In this document: piece after piece, positions 8,614 to 16,506 of the stretch
Layout of the letters: the number at the start of each line of letters is the position of its first letter
Numbering within the stretch: the stretch's first letter is position 1
Assembly: GCF_002506585.1 (NCBI RefSeq)
Contig: NZ_DAXW01000009.1
Coordinates: 136,346-200,345, forward strand
Reading direction: 5' to 3'
Origin: Methanoculleus sp. UBA430
GTDB lineage: Archaea; Halobacteriota; Methanomicrobia; Methanomicrobiales; Methanoculleaceae
Length of the DNA: 64,000 nucleotides
The notes under the pieces: generated by a model
What the model was told of the DNA's origin: nothing
What the model saw: only the letters and a program-made list of their open reading frames with translations
Databases searched by the model: none
Made by a program: the position numbers and the translations under genes

Positions 8614-10101
8614 TTACTTCATGTTTTTGCGCAGGTACACTTCGACCGCTGCAGTTATCGCCGCCACTTCCTTCCCCTGCCGGAGCGAGGCGGCCAGCGT
8701 CTGCATACGCGCCTCCTCCTCGCGGAGGTAGCGGCGCAGGTCCTTTATGATATGCTCCTCCTGCAGGAAGTGCGTATGCGTATCGCCGGCGATGAAGTGG
8801 GCGTCATGCATGATCGCGTAGTGGAGCGGGAGCGTCGTCTTCACGCCCAGGACCACGTACTCGGAGATGGCCCGGCGCATCCGCTGGATCGCTTCCTCGC
8901 GGTTGCCTCCCCAGGCGCAGAGTTTGGCGATCATCGAGTCGTAGTGCGGAGGGATCGTGTAGCCCATGTGGATGCCGGAGTCGAGCCGTATTCCCGGTCC
9001 TCCCGGGGAGCGGTAGCGGACGATCTTGCCCGGATCGGCGGCGAAATCGTTCAACGGGTCCTCCGCGTTGATCCGGCACTCGATCGCGTGCCCCCGGATG
9101 CTGATATCCTCCTGATCCATCGAGAGGTCCTCGCCGGCGGCGACGGCGATCTGCTGCTTCACAATATCGATCCCCGTGATGGCCTCGGTGATCGTGTGCT
9201 CCACCTGCAGCCGGGTGTTCACCTCCATGAAGTAGTAGTTGCCGTTCGCGTAGAGGAACTCCACCGTGCCGGTGTTTTTATAGTTCGCCGCTTTTGCGGC
9301 GGTGATGGCCGACGCCGTCATCCGCTCCCGGAGATCGGGCGTCATGATCGGGCAGGGGGCCTCCTCGAGCAACTTCTGGTGCCGGCGCTGGATGGAGCAT
9401 TCCCGGTCGTAGAGGTGAACCGTGTGCCCCTTCGCATCGGCAAGGACCTGGATCTCGATATGACGCGGCTTCGTGAGGTATTTCTCGACGAAGATCGTCG
9501 GGTCCCCGAACGCAGACCCTGCAATCCGTCTTCCTTTCTCGAGCGCCTCCTCGAGTTCTTGCTCGTTCCAGGCGATGTGCATCCCGATACCGCCACCACC
9601 GGCGCTCGCCTTCACGATCACCGGGTAGCCGATCTCGGCGGCGACTTCCTTGGCCGCATCGACGCTCGTGACGCCTTCCGGCGTGCCGGGGAGGACCGGA
9701 ACCCCGGCCTCACGCATCATCCTCTTTGCCCCGATCTTCGAGCCCAGCACCTCGATCGTCTTCCACGACGGCCCGATGAACGTCAGCCCTTCATCCTCAA
9801 CCAGTTTTGCAAACCCGGCGTTCTCCGCGAGGAACCCGTACCCCGGATGGATCGCCTCGGCCCCGGTCTTCTTTGCCACATCGCAGATCCGCTCCTTGTT
9901 GAGGTAACTCTTGGACGGGTGCGCTTCGCCCACGTTGAACGCCTCGTCGGCGTACTTGACGTGAAGCGCATTCTTATCGGGATCGGAGTAGATTGCGACC
10001 GTGTCGATACCCAGCTCCCGGCAGGCACGCATAACCCGGATGGCGATCTCGCCGCGGTTAGCGATCAGGATCTTGTCAAAGTACTTCATCGCGCTTCCCA
10101 T
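8614..10101 (-). CDS. pycA: Pyruvate carboxylase subunit A (biotin carboxylase)
   Basis: A 495-residue ATP-grasp biotin carboxylase. It carboxylates the biotin carried on PycB using ATP and bicarbonate; together the two make oxaloacetate from pyruvate for aspartate and the partial reductive TCA route. Visible features are the N-terminal [13 protein letters not shown], the glycine-rich loop [10 protein letters not shown], the catalytic region [16 protein letters not shown] and [10 protein letters not shown]. Length is normal for a stand-alone biotin carboxylase. It lies 9 bases after pycB in one operon. Start 10101 is taken; an internal ATG at 10089 (MKYFDKIL) is also possible. Acetyl-CoA carboxylase function is unlikely because the partner is PycB-like. 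Confidence 0.94.
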   Translation of the reverse strand: MGSAMKYFDKILIANRGEIAIRVMRACRELGIDTVAIYSDPDKNALHVKYADEAFNVGEAHPSKSYLNKERICDVAKKTGAEAIHPGYGFLAENAGFAKLVEDEGLTFIGPSWKTIEVLGSKIGAKRMMREAGVPVLPGTPEGVTSVDAAKEVAAEIGYPVIVKASAGGGGIGMHIAWNEQELEEALEKGRRIAGSAFGDPTIFVEKYLTKPRHIEIQVLADAKGHTVHLYDRECSIQRRHQKLLEEAPCPIMTPDLRERMTASAITAAKAANYKNTGTVEFLYANGNYYFMEVNTRLQVEHTITEAITGIDIVKQQIAVAAGEDLSMDQEDISIRGHAIECRINAEDPLNDFAADPGKIVRYRSPGGPGIRLDSGIHMGYTIPPHYDSMIAKLCAWGGNREEAIQRMRRAISEYVVLGVKTTLPLHYAIMHDAHFIAGDTHTHFLQEEHIIKDLRRYLREEEARMQTLAASLRQGKEVAAITAAVEVYLRKNMK

Positions 10102-10110
10102 ATGCGGCTC

Positions 10111-11865
10111 TCAATCGATGACCATCAACACGTCGCCGTTCTGCACGACATCTCCGGCGTCCACGAAGATCTCCCCCACCGTGCCGTCGCGCGGACTCCG
10201 GATGGGGTTCTCCATCTTCATCGCCTCAAGGACAATCAGCGTATCCCCCTTCTGGACGGTGCTCCCGCGTTCGGTCATCACCTTCAGGACCATGCCCTGC
10301 ATGTTGCTCTTGACACCGCCGGCGACCTCTCCGCGGGGGATTCTTTCTTTTGCCGACGGAGCGGGGACCGGGCCCGCGACCGAGCCCCCATCCACAGTGA
10401 CGATCCGGACCGAGAAGATCTCGCCGTCCACCTCCACCTCCATGGAGCGGGGGATCTCCGCAACCCCCACCGATCCGGCTGCCGTCGCCTTCTCGGGGAT
10501 CACCTCAGCCTGGCGTTCGCCCCGGAGGAACGACGGCGCGATGCTCGGGTAGAGGATGTAGGTGAGAACGTCCTCCTCGCGGGTGACGAGACCCAGCTCC
10601 ACCGCCTGCTGACGCATCTCATCGTAGATGGGCGAGAGAAGGTCAGCCGGGCGACCCGTTACCGGCTCCTCATCGCCGATGATCAACTTCCGGATCTCGG
10701 GACCGATCGGGGCCGGAGAGCGGCCGTACAGGCCGCGGACGTAGTCTTTGACCTCCGTCGTCACGTTCCGGTAGCGTTCCCCGCCCATCAGGACGTTGAA
10801 GACCGCCTGAGTGCCCACGATCTGGCTCGTCGGGGTCACGAGCGGCGGGTAGCCGAGGTCCTTCCTCACCCGGGGAACCTCATGGAAGACCTCATCCAGG
10901 CGGTCGAGGGCATCCTGCTCCTTCAACTGCGAGACGAGGTTTGTGATCATACCCCCCGGGAGCTGGTAGATCAGCACGTCCGAGTCGACCCGGTCCGCGA
11001 TGGCGGAGAAGAGCGGCTCGTACTTCTCCCGCATCTCCCGACAGATGTTTCGCACGTTCCGGAGCGGGAGCAGGTCGATGCCGGTGTCGCGCGGCGTCCC
11101 GGCAACGCTTGCAACAATGCTCTCCGTCGGAGGCTGGGAGGTGCCGAGGGCGAACGGCGACATCGCCGTGTCGAGAATGTCCACACCCGCGTCGATCGCC
11201 GCCTGGTAACTCAGGGGCGCGACGCCGCTCGTGCAGTGGGAATGGAGACAGACCTTAACGTCCGCCACCTTCTTGATCCCGGTGATCAGGTCGCGGGCAT
11301 CATGGGGCATGATCAGGCCGGCCATGTCCTTGATGCAGATCGAGTCGCACCCGAGCGCGTAGAGTTCCTGCGCCATATCGATGAACGTCGCGACGGAGTG
11401 GACCGGGCTCGTCGTGTAGGATATCGCGCCCTGCAGGTGCGCCCCGACGTTCTTGACCTCCTTCATCGCCTTCGACATGTTCCGGATATCGTTCAAGGCG
11501 TCAAAGACCCGGAAGATACCGACCCCGTTTTGTGCGGAGGCCGCGACGAACTTCTCTACAACGTCATCGGGGTAGTGCCGGTAACCGACGAGGTTCTGGC
11601 CCCGCAGGAGCATCTGGATGGGGGTGCGCTTGAGCTCGGCCTTCAGTTCCCGGAGACGGTCCCAGGGATCGTCGTTGAGAAACCTGATGCAGCTGTCAAA
11701 GGTTGCCCCGCCCCAGGCTTCGACCGAAAAGAACCCCACTTTGTCGATGGCACGGGCAAGAGGGAGCATGTCTTCAGTCCTGAGCCGTGTGGCGATGAGC
11801 GACTGATGCGCGTCCCTAAGCGTGGTATCGGTGATATTGAGTGTATCAAATTTGGCAGCACACAT
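10111..11865 (-). CDS. pycB: Pyruvate carboxylase subunit B (carboxyltransferase plus biotin carrier)
   Basis: A 584-residue protein combining a TIM-barrel carboxyltransferase and a C-terminal biotinyl domain. The barrel starts with ITDTTLRDAHQSL and has metal-binding residues in LHSHCTSG and the DMAG segment. The biotin-accepting Lys is in LEAMKMENP near the C terminus. It moves CO2 from carboxybiotin to pyruvate. The frame extends to a TTG at 11901, but ATG 11865 has GAGGTG about 9 bases upstream and fits the family start, so it is chosen. It is the first gene of the pycB-pycA operon. BirA, needed to biotinylate it, is encoded nearby at 14.5 kb, and the biotin importer lies between them. 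Confidence 0.93.
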   Translation of the reverse strand: MCAAKFDTLNITDTTLRDAHQSLIATRLRTEDMLPLARAIDKVGFFSVEAWGGATFDSCIRFLNDDPWDRLRELKAELKRTPIQMLLRGQNLVGYRHYPDDVVEKFVAASAQNGVGIFRVFDALNDIRNMSKAMKEVKNVGAHLQGAISYTTSPVHSVATFIDMAQELYALGCDSICIKDMAGLIMPHDARDLITGIKKVADVKVCLHSHCTSGVAPLSYQAAIDAGVDILDTAMSPFALGTSQPPTESIVASVAGTPRDTGIDLLPLRNVRNICREMREKYEPLFSAIADRVDSDVLIYQLPGGMITNLVSQLKEQDALDRLDEVFHEVPRVRKDLGYPPLVTPTSQIVGTQAVFNVLMGGERYRNVTTEVKDYVRGLYGRSPAPIGPEIRKLIIGDEEPVTGRPADLLSPIYDEMRQQAVELGLVTREEDVLTYILYPSIAPSFLRGERQAEVIPEKATAAGSVGVAEIPRSMEVEVDGEIFSVRIVTVDGGSVAGPVPAPSAKERIPRGEVAGGVKSNMQGMVLKVMTERGSTVQKGDTLIVLEAMKMENPIRSPRDGTVGEIFVDAGDVVQNGDVLMVID

Positions 11866-11909
11866 CGAATTTTGCACCTCGAAGGGCTGAGAAAGTATCA
11901 ATAAAGCCT

Positions 11910-12572
11910 CTAAAAAATTCGCCCTAATAATATAAAAACGTCACGAAGGGCCAGGCTCGAAAAAATACTGAATGTTACGGCCGAAAATGCCGCGACGACG
12001 TCTCGCCAGCCCGTTCTGAACCGGGGGCATACCCGCCCTCCGAGTGTGTATCCCCGTACCACGAGCAGCCTGGCGACATCGTCGGATCTCTGGATCTGGG
12101 TGACGACGAGCGTGACGGCGAGCGGCACGATCGAGCGGACACCGGGCCGAATACCCTTCAACGCCATCGCAATCCGCATCTGGTCGATCTCCTCCCCGAT
12201 CACCGCGAGGCCCGAGAGCCCCATCTCGGCAATCAGCCCGATCTCGAACCCGATCCGGTCCCCGAGCGCCCAGACGGCCACGGCAAGCGCCTCCCCTTCC
12301 TCTGTCTCGGCATACGCCCACGCAGCAAGGAGGAGGACTGCGGTCATCCGGACCAGGTAGGAGAGCCCGGGACCGCCGCCCCACGCAGAGACAAGTGCGG
12401 TTGCGGCGATCATCACGAAAAGGGAGAGGAGAACCCCCGGCCGCGGGAGGGCCTTCGTGCGCGGGGTGAAGATCAGCCACCAGGCGAGAGCAGCGACGGC
12501 TCCTGTCGTGCTTGCAAACGCGGCGAGCGAGAGGACCGCAACAGAGAGCAGCCTCAGCCGCGGGTCCTGCAT
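11910..12572 (-). CDS. ECF transporter transmembrane subunit EcfT (BioN-like)
   Basis: A 220-residue membrane protein with about five or six hydrophobic segments. It matches the EcfT/CbiQ family that couples an S component to two ATPases; the expected coupling-helix regions are visible around ALKGIRPG and LLVVRGYTLGG (the short Ala-Arg-Gly-type motifs are diverged). Its start overlaps the end of the upstream ATPase gene by 19 bases and has GGAGG four bases before the ATG. As the last gene of bioY-ecfA-ecfA'-ecfT it most likely forms the core of a dedicated biotin importer. Confidence 0.87.
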   Translation of the reverse strand: MQDPRLRLLSVAVLSLAAFASTTGAVAALAWWLIFTPRTKALPRPGVLLSLFVMIAATALVSAWGGGPGLSYLVRMTAVLLLAAWAYAETEEGEALAVAVWALGDRIGFEIGLIAEMGLSGLAVIGEEIDQMRIAMALKGIRPGVRSIVPLAVTLVVTQIQRSDDVARLLVVRGYTLGGRVCPRFRTGWRDVVAAFSAVTFSIFSSLALRDVFILLGRIF

Positions 12573-13252
12573 AGCGCCTCCCGGGCATCGGTCAGTCGTA
12601 TATTCTCGGGACGGGCACCCCGGTCCAGGGCGTACCGGAGGTAGGGCGGGGCGTGCCGCCAGCGAGGGATCGCATCGGGGACGTGGCCGAGGGGGGTCAG
12701 GGTCCCGGCCTCAATCTCCCAGAGGGCATCCACCCGGGGGAGGACCGCGCGCTCGTGCGAGAAGATGATGGTGATACCCGCATCGCGCTCCTCGATCATC
12801 CGGCAGACCTTCCGTTTCGCGGTGCAGTCCAGGGAACTGAACGGTTCGTCGAGCATCAGCAGGTCGGGGTTCCGCATGAACGTGCAGGCCAGGGTCAGCC
12901 GTTTGAGTTCGCCGCGGGAGAGGTGGAACGGATCGTCGTTTGCACGCGCCGAGAGGTTCGCCCGGGCGAGGACGTCGTCCGGGGCAAGCCCCCACGACCG
13001 GACCTCTTCGGCAACGGTCGGGCTCGTGACGTGGTGTTCGGGGAACTGCAACAGGAGCAGGGCCGAGGAGACGCCGTCCCGCCGGATGGCGCCGCCCCCG
13101 GGACGGAGCAGCCCGGCAAGCAGGAGGGCGAGCGTCGACTTCCCGCTCCCCACCGGCCCGCTGACCAGATGCACCCCCGCGTTAAAGGTGCCGCTGCCCC
13201 GGAGGGTGAACGGACCCCGGGAGAAGCGAAGGTCCTCTACCTCCACCCTCAC
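12554..13252 (-). CDS. ECF transporter ATPase, second copy (canonical nucleotide site)
   Basis: A 232-residue ABC ATPase. Walker A is GPVGSGKST, the Q-loop Gln is kept in LLLQFPEHH, Walker B is LLMLDEP and the switch His is present in IIFSHE. The signature motif is altered to LSRGELKR (Arg in place of the second Gly). A GTG start at 13252 is chosen because GGAGGG lies 7 bases upstream and the GTG overlaps the previous stop as GTGA, the same arrangement as at the bioY/ATPase junction; the longer frame to 13285 lies inside the upstream gene. It should pair with the ATPase encoded immediately upstream to drive BioY/EcfT. Confidence 0.88.
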   Translation of the reverse strand: MRVEVEDLRFSRGPFTLRGSGTFNAGVHLVSGPVGSGKSTLALLLAGLLRPGGGAIRRDGVSSALLLLQFPEHHVTSPTVAEEVRSWGLAPDDVLARANLSARANDDPFHLSRGELKRLTLACTFMRNPDLLMLDEPFSSLDCTAKRKVCRMIEERDAGITIIFSHERAVLPRVDALWEIEAGTLTPLGHVPDAIPRWRHAPPYLRYALDRGARPENIRLTDAREALCRTRG

Positions 13253-13920
13253 TGACGGACCCTCCAGAGTGTCGGGTAAAAGCACGTCTCCTCAAGGCGG
13301 GCAAAGACCTCCTCGGGCGTGCCGTGGTGCCGGACCGCACCGCCCTCCATGAAGAGGAGATAGTCCGCCCCGGCTGCGGTATCCATCGACTGCGTGCACC
13401 AGAGCACGTGGGCCGCCGTGCTTGCCTCCACGACCGCGCGGAGACGCTCTGCCGTCCCGGCGTCCAGGTGCGAATCTGCCTCGTCCAGGACGAGGACATC
13501 GGGGTCGTCGACACAGGCGGCTGCCAGCGCGACCAGGGCCTTCTCACCACCGGAGAGCGCCGTGACCGTCCTCTCGAGGAGGTGCGGGATCCCGACCCTT
13601 TCGGCGGCCGCCCGAACACGCTCATCGGTCTCCCGGCAGGGACGGTGGCGGAACCGGGGGGTCGACGCGATCTCGTCGTAGGCCCGGGAGAAGAGGAGCG
13701 TCCGGTCGGGGAACTCCCCCACCCACCCGACCTTCACGGCCGACGGCGGCCTCCCGAGGAGCCGGACCGTCCCTTCGTCGGGCTCCTCGATACCGGAGCA
13801 GACCGAGAGGAGTGTCGTCTTGCCGCTCCCGTTTGGTCCGATCACGGCGATATGCCGGGCATCCAGCGCAAGATCGGGGATGTCGAGGATCCGGTGCGAA
13901 AGACCGGTGATCCGGATCAC
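13249..13920 (-). CDS. ECF transporter ATPase, first copy (degenerate nucleotide site)
   Basis: A 223-residue ABC ATPase. Walker A is GPNGSGKTT, the signature is intact (LSGGEKALVALA) and Walker B is VLVLDEAD. The Q-loop appears to carry Glu (WVGEFPDRT) and the switch His is replaced by Gln (VLWCTQSMD). The frame is open upstream into bioY, but the GTG at 13920 overlaps the bioY TGA as GTGA and starts right before the ABC domain (VIRITGLSHR), so it is chosen. With the next ATPase it forms a heterodimer in which the weak residues fall in one composite site. Confidence 0.87.
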   Translation of the reverse strand: MIRITGLSHRILDIPDLALDARHIAVIGPNGSGKTTLLSVCSGIEEPDEGTVRLLGRPPSAVKVGWVGEFPDRTLLFSRAYDEIASTPRFRHRPCRETDERVRAAAERVGIPHLLERTVTALSGGEKALVALAAACVDDPDVLVLDEADSHLDAGTAERLRAVVEASTAAHVLWCTQSMDTAAGADYLLFMEGGAVRHHGTPEEVFARLEETCFYPTLWRVRQ

Positions 13921-14417
13921 GCCACCCGCTTCCCGATGGTGTATGCCGCTACGCCCTTCACGACGTCGCCGACGATGAACGGGACGACCCCGAGCAGGAC
14001 CGCCTGAAGAAGCGAGAGCGAGGCCGAGTATGAGAGCCATACGGCACCGGCTAAGAGGTAGATTGCGCAGGCCGCGATAAGACCCCCTATACGCCATTTC
14101 GGCGATTCATGCTCGTAGGCAAGCCCGACGATGAGAGCAGCGGGGATAAAGCCGACCAGGAACCCTCCCGTGGGGCCGAGAAGGACCCCGAGGCCCGCCG
14201 TGCCGTTATGAAAGACCGGGAGGTTCACCGCCCCGAGGAGGACGTAGAGCCCGACGGGGATCACCGCGTAGCGCTTCATGACAATCCCGGAGAGAAGGAC
14301 GAAGAGCGTCTGGAGCGTGAGCGGGACCGGGGGCAGCGGGATGGAGATCCAGCTCCCGGCGGCGATCAGCGTGATGAACGTGGCGCTGAAGGCGAGGATC
14401 CGGGCGCGGTGCATCAT
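13917..14417 (-). CDS. bioY: Biotin transporter S component BioY
   Basis: A 166-residue integral membrane protein with about six hydrophobic helices. The BioY family features are clear: ISIPLPPVPLTLQTLFVLL near the N terminus, the LYVLLGAVNLPVF segment and the GPTGGFLVGF loop. It binds biotin in the membrane and works with EcfT and two ATPases. ATGs at 14417 and 14414 are adjacent. No Shine-Dalgarno site is visible, but a TATA-like TTTTTTATC sits about 29 bases upstream, so the transcript is probably leaderless. A BirA-type palindrome lies just upstream of that TATA box. Confidence 0.94.
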   Translation of the reverse strand: MMHRARILAFSATFITLIAAGSWISIPLPPVPLTLQTLFVLLSGIVMKRYAVIPVGLYVLLGAVNLPVFHNGTAGLGVLLGPTGGFLVGFIPAALIVGLAYEHESPKWRIGGLIAACAIYLLAGAVWLSYSASLSLLQAVLLGVVPFIVGDVVKGVAAYTIGKRVA

Positions 14418-14440
14418 GTACAATAAGGTTCGCGAGATGG

Positions 14441-14450
14441 CGATAAAAAA
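14441..14450 (-). promoter_or_regulatory. Putative TATA box of the bioY operon
   Basis: Reverse-strand TTTTTTATCG, centred about 29 bases before the bioY ATG at 14417. That is the archaeal distance for a transcript starting at or near the start codon. The BirA-type palindrome abuts it upstream. Confidence 0.55.
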
Positions 14451-14452
14451 CT

Positions 14453-14482
14453 TGTCAACCTAAAAAAAGTGAGTGGTTGACA
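14453..14482 (-). promoter_or_regulatory. Putative BirA operator
   Basis: A perfect 8-base inverted repeat, TGTCAACC (14453-14460) and GGTTGACA (14475-14482), with a 14-base spacer. Known BirA sites in bacteria and archaea are TTGTNAACC-like half sites separated by 14-16 bases. It sits in the gap between the birA stop and the bioY start, directly upstream of the bioY TATA box, where a bound repressor would block TBP/TFB entry. BirA encoded next door has the HTH domain needed to bind it. Confidence 0.75.
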
Positions 14483-14487
14483 TAACC

Positions 14488-15468
14488 TTAGAGCTGGAAG
14501 CAGTCGCCGGCGATGACCCGCTCCACCTTCCCGTTGTCCTTCCGGATGATCAGGGCGCCGTGCTCGTCGATATCGATGGCCTCTCCCACAAAGGTCTTAT
14601 TGATGGTCTTGATGGCCACCCGGCGGTCGAGCGTCAGGGAGAGGCTCTTCCACTCGCGGATGATGGAATCATACTCCCCCTCCTCCAGCTGCTGGTAGCG
14701 CAGTTCGAACTCCCACAGGACCCGGGCGAGGAGCGCCACACGGTCGACCGGGTGGCCGACCTCCGCCTGGAGCGAGGTCAGGATATCCTTCAGGGGAGGC
14801 GAGAGATCGGTGAGCGATATGTTCGCGTCGATCCCGATTCCGAGGAGGGCGTAGTGCACGGTATCAGCCTCGGCGGTGAGCTCCAGGAGCAGACCGGCGA
14901 TCTTCTTGTCCCCGATGAAGATGTCGTTGGGCCACTTGATCAGCGCACTGATGCCGTACTCCTTGCGGATGGCACGGGCAATCGCGACCGACCCGGCCAT
15001 GGTGATCATGAAGAGGTGGTCGAGCGGGATCTTCGGTTTCAGAAGAATGGTAATCCAGATGCCGCCGGCAGGCGAGACCCAGGCGCGCCCGAGCCGTCCG
15101 ACCCCTCCGGTCTGCTCTTCGGCGATGATCACCAGGCCGTGGAGGCGTTCGGGGTCGGTCTCATCGGCAAGTTTCTTCCCGATCCAGCTCGTGGAAGCGG
15201 TGCTATCGAAGTGGCGGATCTGCCTCCCGATGACCCGGGTGCGGAGATGTTTCTGGATCTCGTAGGGGAGGAGCCGGTCGGCCTTCGTCTCGAGGCGGTA
15301 GCCCTCGGTCCGCGACGAGGATATACCGTATCCTAACCTCCGGAGTTCACGTACCTGTTTCCAGACAGCCGATCGAGTGATGCCCAGTTGCTCTGCGATC
15401 CGCTCGCCCGATACCGGGCGAGGCGACTCTTCGAGAATCTTCAAGACGTTGATTGCCGTATCCTTCAT
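14488..15468 (-). CDS. birA: Biotin-protein ligase and biotin operon repressor BirA
   Basis: A 326-residue bifunctional BirA. The N-terminal winged helix (about residues 1-65: GERIAEQLGITRSAVWKQV) is followed by the ligase domain with GGVGRLGRAW (biotinyl-AMP loop), the catalytic Lys in IKWPNDI and GLLLEL, and a C-terminal SH3-like domain. It activates biotin, attaches it to PycB, and in its bio-AMP form should repress biotin uptake through the palindrome that follows its own stop codon. ATG 15468 is favoured because AAAGG lies 8 bases upstream; ATG 15474 overlaps the previous stop as TAATG and is the alternative. Confidence 0.94.
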   Translation of the reverse strand: MKDTAINVLKILEESPRPVSGERIAEQLGITRSAVWKQVRELRRLGYGISSSRTEGYRLETKADRLLPYEIQKHLRTRVIGRQIRHFDSTASTSWIGKKLADETDPERLHGLVIIAEEQTGGVGRLGRAWVSPAGGIWITILLKPKIPLDHLFMITMAGSVAIARAIRKEYGISALIKWPNDIFIGDKKIAGLLLELTAEADTVHYALLGIGIDANISLTDLSPPLKDILTSLQAEVGHPVDRVALLARVLWEFELRYQQLEEGEYDSIIREWKSLSLTLDRRVAIKTINKTFVGEAIDIDEHGALIIRKDNGKVERVIAGDCFQL

Positions 15469-15473
15469 GTCCA

Positions 15474-15896
15474 TTACCTTTTCGCTGCAGGCGACTCGGT
15501 CGGGAGCGGACACGGATCCTCGCCGCAGACCTGCCGCCGGATCTCCGTGTTCTGCTCCATGAAACCCGCCAGATCAAAGATACCGGTCACATCGACGATG
15601 CCGATTGCGCCGATGGCCCGGCCCTCGCTGTCACGCACCGGCGCCACCGCGACCGGGATGCCTTTGTACGGCCCTCCCGGGGGTCTGACCTTTTTCATGA
15701 CATTCTCCGCCAGGACCTCCTCGAGGACGGGGCCCGTATAGGCCTCATCGATAACCTGTCCGTCCTCGATTCTGACCCCGGGATGGTCCCGGGACCGCGC
15801 CGTGACGGGCAGACGGCCGATCAGATCATGGACCGCGATCATTATGGGAGTGAGGTCGCGGGATCGCGAAGATGCAGAGATAATATAGTGCTCCAT
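15474..15896 (-). CDS. DUF2111 protein
   Basis: A 140-residue protein of the DUF2111 family, known mainly from methanogens. It looks like a small sensory-type domain (IRIEDGQVIDEAYTGPVLEE... then GIPVAVAPVRDSEGRAIGAIGIVDVT), resembling PAS/GAF-like or chorismate-lyase-like folds, but no function is established. ATG 15896 has AGGGGT 6 bases upstream and is preferred to the 15920 start. Its TAA overlaps a birA start codon, suggesting co-transcription with birA. Confidence 0.8.
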   Translation of the reverse strand: MEHYIISASSRSRDLTPIMIAVHDLIGRLPVTARSRDHPGVRIEDGQVIDEAYTGPVLEEVLAENVMKKVRPPGGPYKGIPVAVAPVRDSEGRAIGAIGIVDVTGIFDLAGFMEQNTEIRRQVCGEDPCPLPTESPAAKR

Positions 15897-15927
15897 GGTC
15901 GTACCCCTACTTTTCATCATGGTTTAT

Positions 15928-16506
15928 CTAGAATAAGGTTTCCCTCTCGCCGCACGCGAACGCCTTCAGGAATTCGCGCGATGGATACTCATGGATGCTG
16001 GAGAGAAGGACGACACCGTCGCCGATCGTCTTCCCGACCAGGAGCGCCTCGCCGGTAGCCGAGACGGCAAGCGTCTCGCCGCCGTGGGCCGAAAACGAGC
16101 CGTCGCACTCGACGGCGGCAAGGTCGTACCCGGAAAAGAGGGAGGTATAGTCACTCTCGGTGGTGAACCGGACGGCACGCGGCCCGTACGAGAACGTGTA
16201 GGTTGCCGGGAACGGGAGCCAGTCGTAGGCGTCCTCCCGCGGCCCTCCCGCACCGAAGACCAGCAACCGCCCGCCGTTCTCGACGAAACGCCGGATGCGG
16301 GATTCTGCGGCCCGGAGAGCCGGGAGGAGGTTTGAGTAATCCGGGTTTCCAAACCCCGTTGGGACGATGAGCGAGACGAACCGCCCACGCCAGAAGGGGG
16401 AGGCAAGCATATGGGGATTGACCGCCTCGCAGCAGGCGCCGCAGTCCTCGATGAGCCGCGCGAACATGAGCGGCCGGTCCCAGAGCAGCCCGGTCCTGCA
16501 GGTCAC
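15928..16506 (-). CDS. Conserved protein, class I glutamine-amidotransferase-like fold
   Basis: A 192-residue protein I do not assign to a named family. A Rossmann/flavodoxin-like layout is suggested by the segment SLIVPTGFGNP and FVENGGRLLVFGAGGP, then SGYDLAAVECDGSF, as in the non-catalytic amidotransferase-like domains used to bind small ligands. Several cysteines lie near the N terminus (CGACCEAV). A GTG start overlaps the rtcB stop (GTGA), so it is translationally coupled to the RNA ligase gene and may belong to the same process; that is inference. Confidence 0.65.
   Translation of the reverse strand: MTCRTGLLWDRPLMFARLIEDCGACCEAVNPHMLASPFWRGRFVSLIVPTGFGNPDYSNLLPALRAAESRIRRFVENGGRLLVFGAGGPREDAYDWLPFPATYTFSYGPRAVRFTTESDYTSLFSGYDLAAVECDGSFSAHGGETLAVSATGEALLVGKTIGDGVVLLSSIHEYPSREFLKAFACGERETLF

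Noticed and set aside
8752..11904. A 1050-codon open frame on the plus strand opposite pycA and pycB
   Set aside because: It is the antisense shadow of two well-recognised genes; it has no domain and is rich in Arg, Asp, Leu and His, as GC-rich complement frames are.
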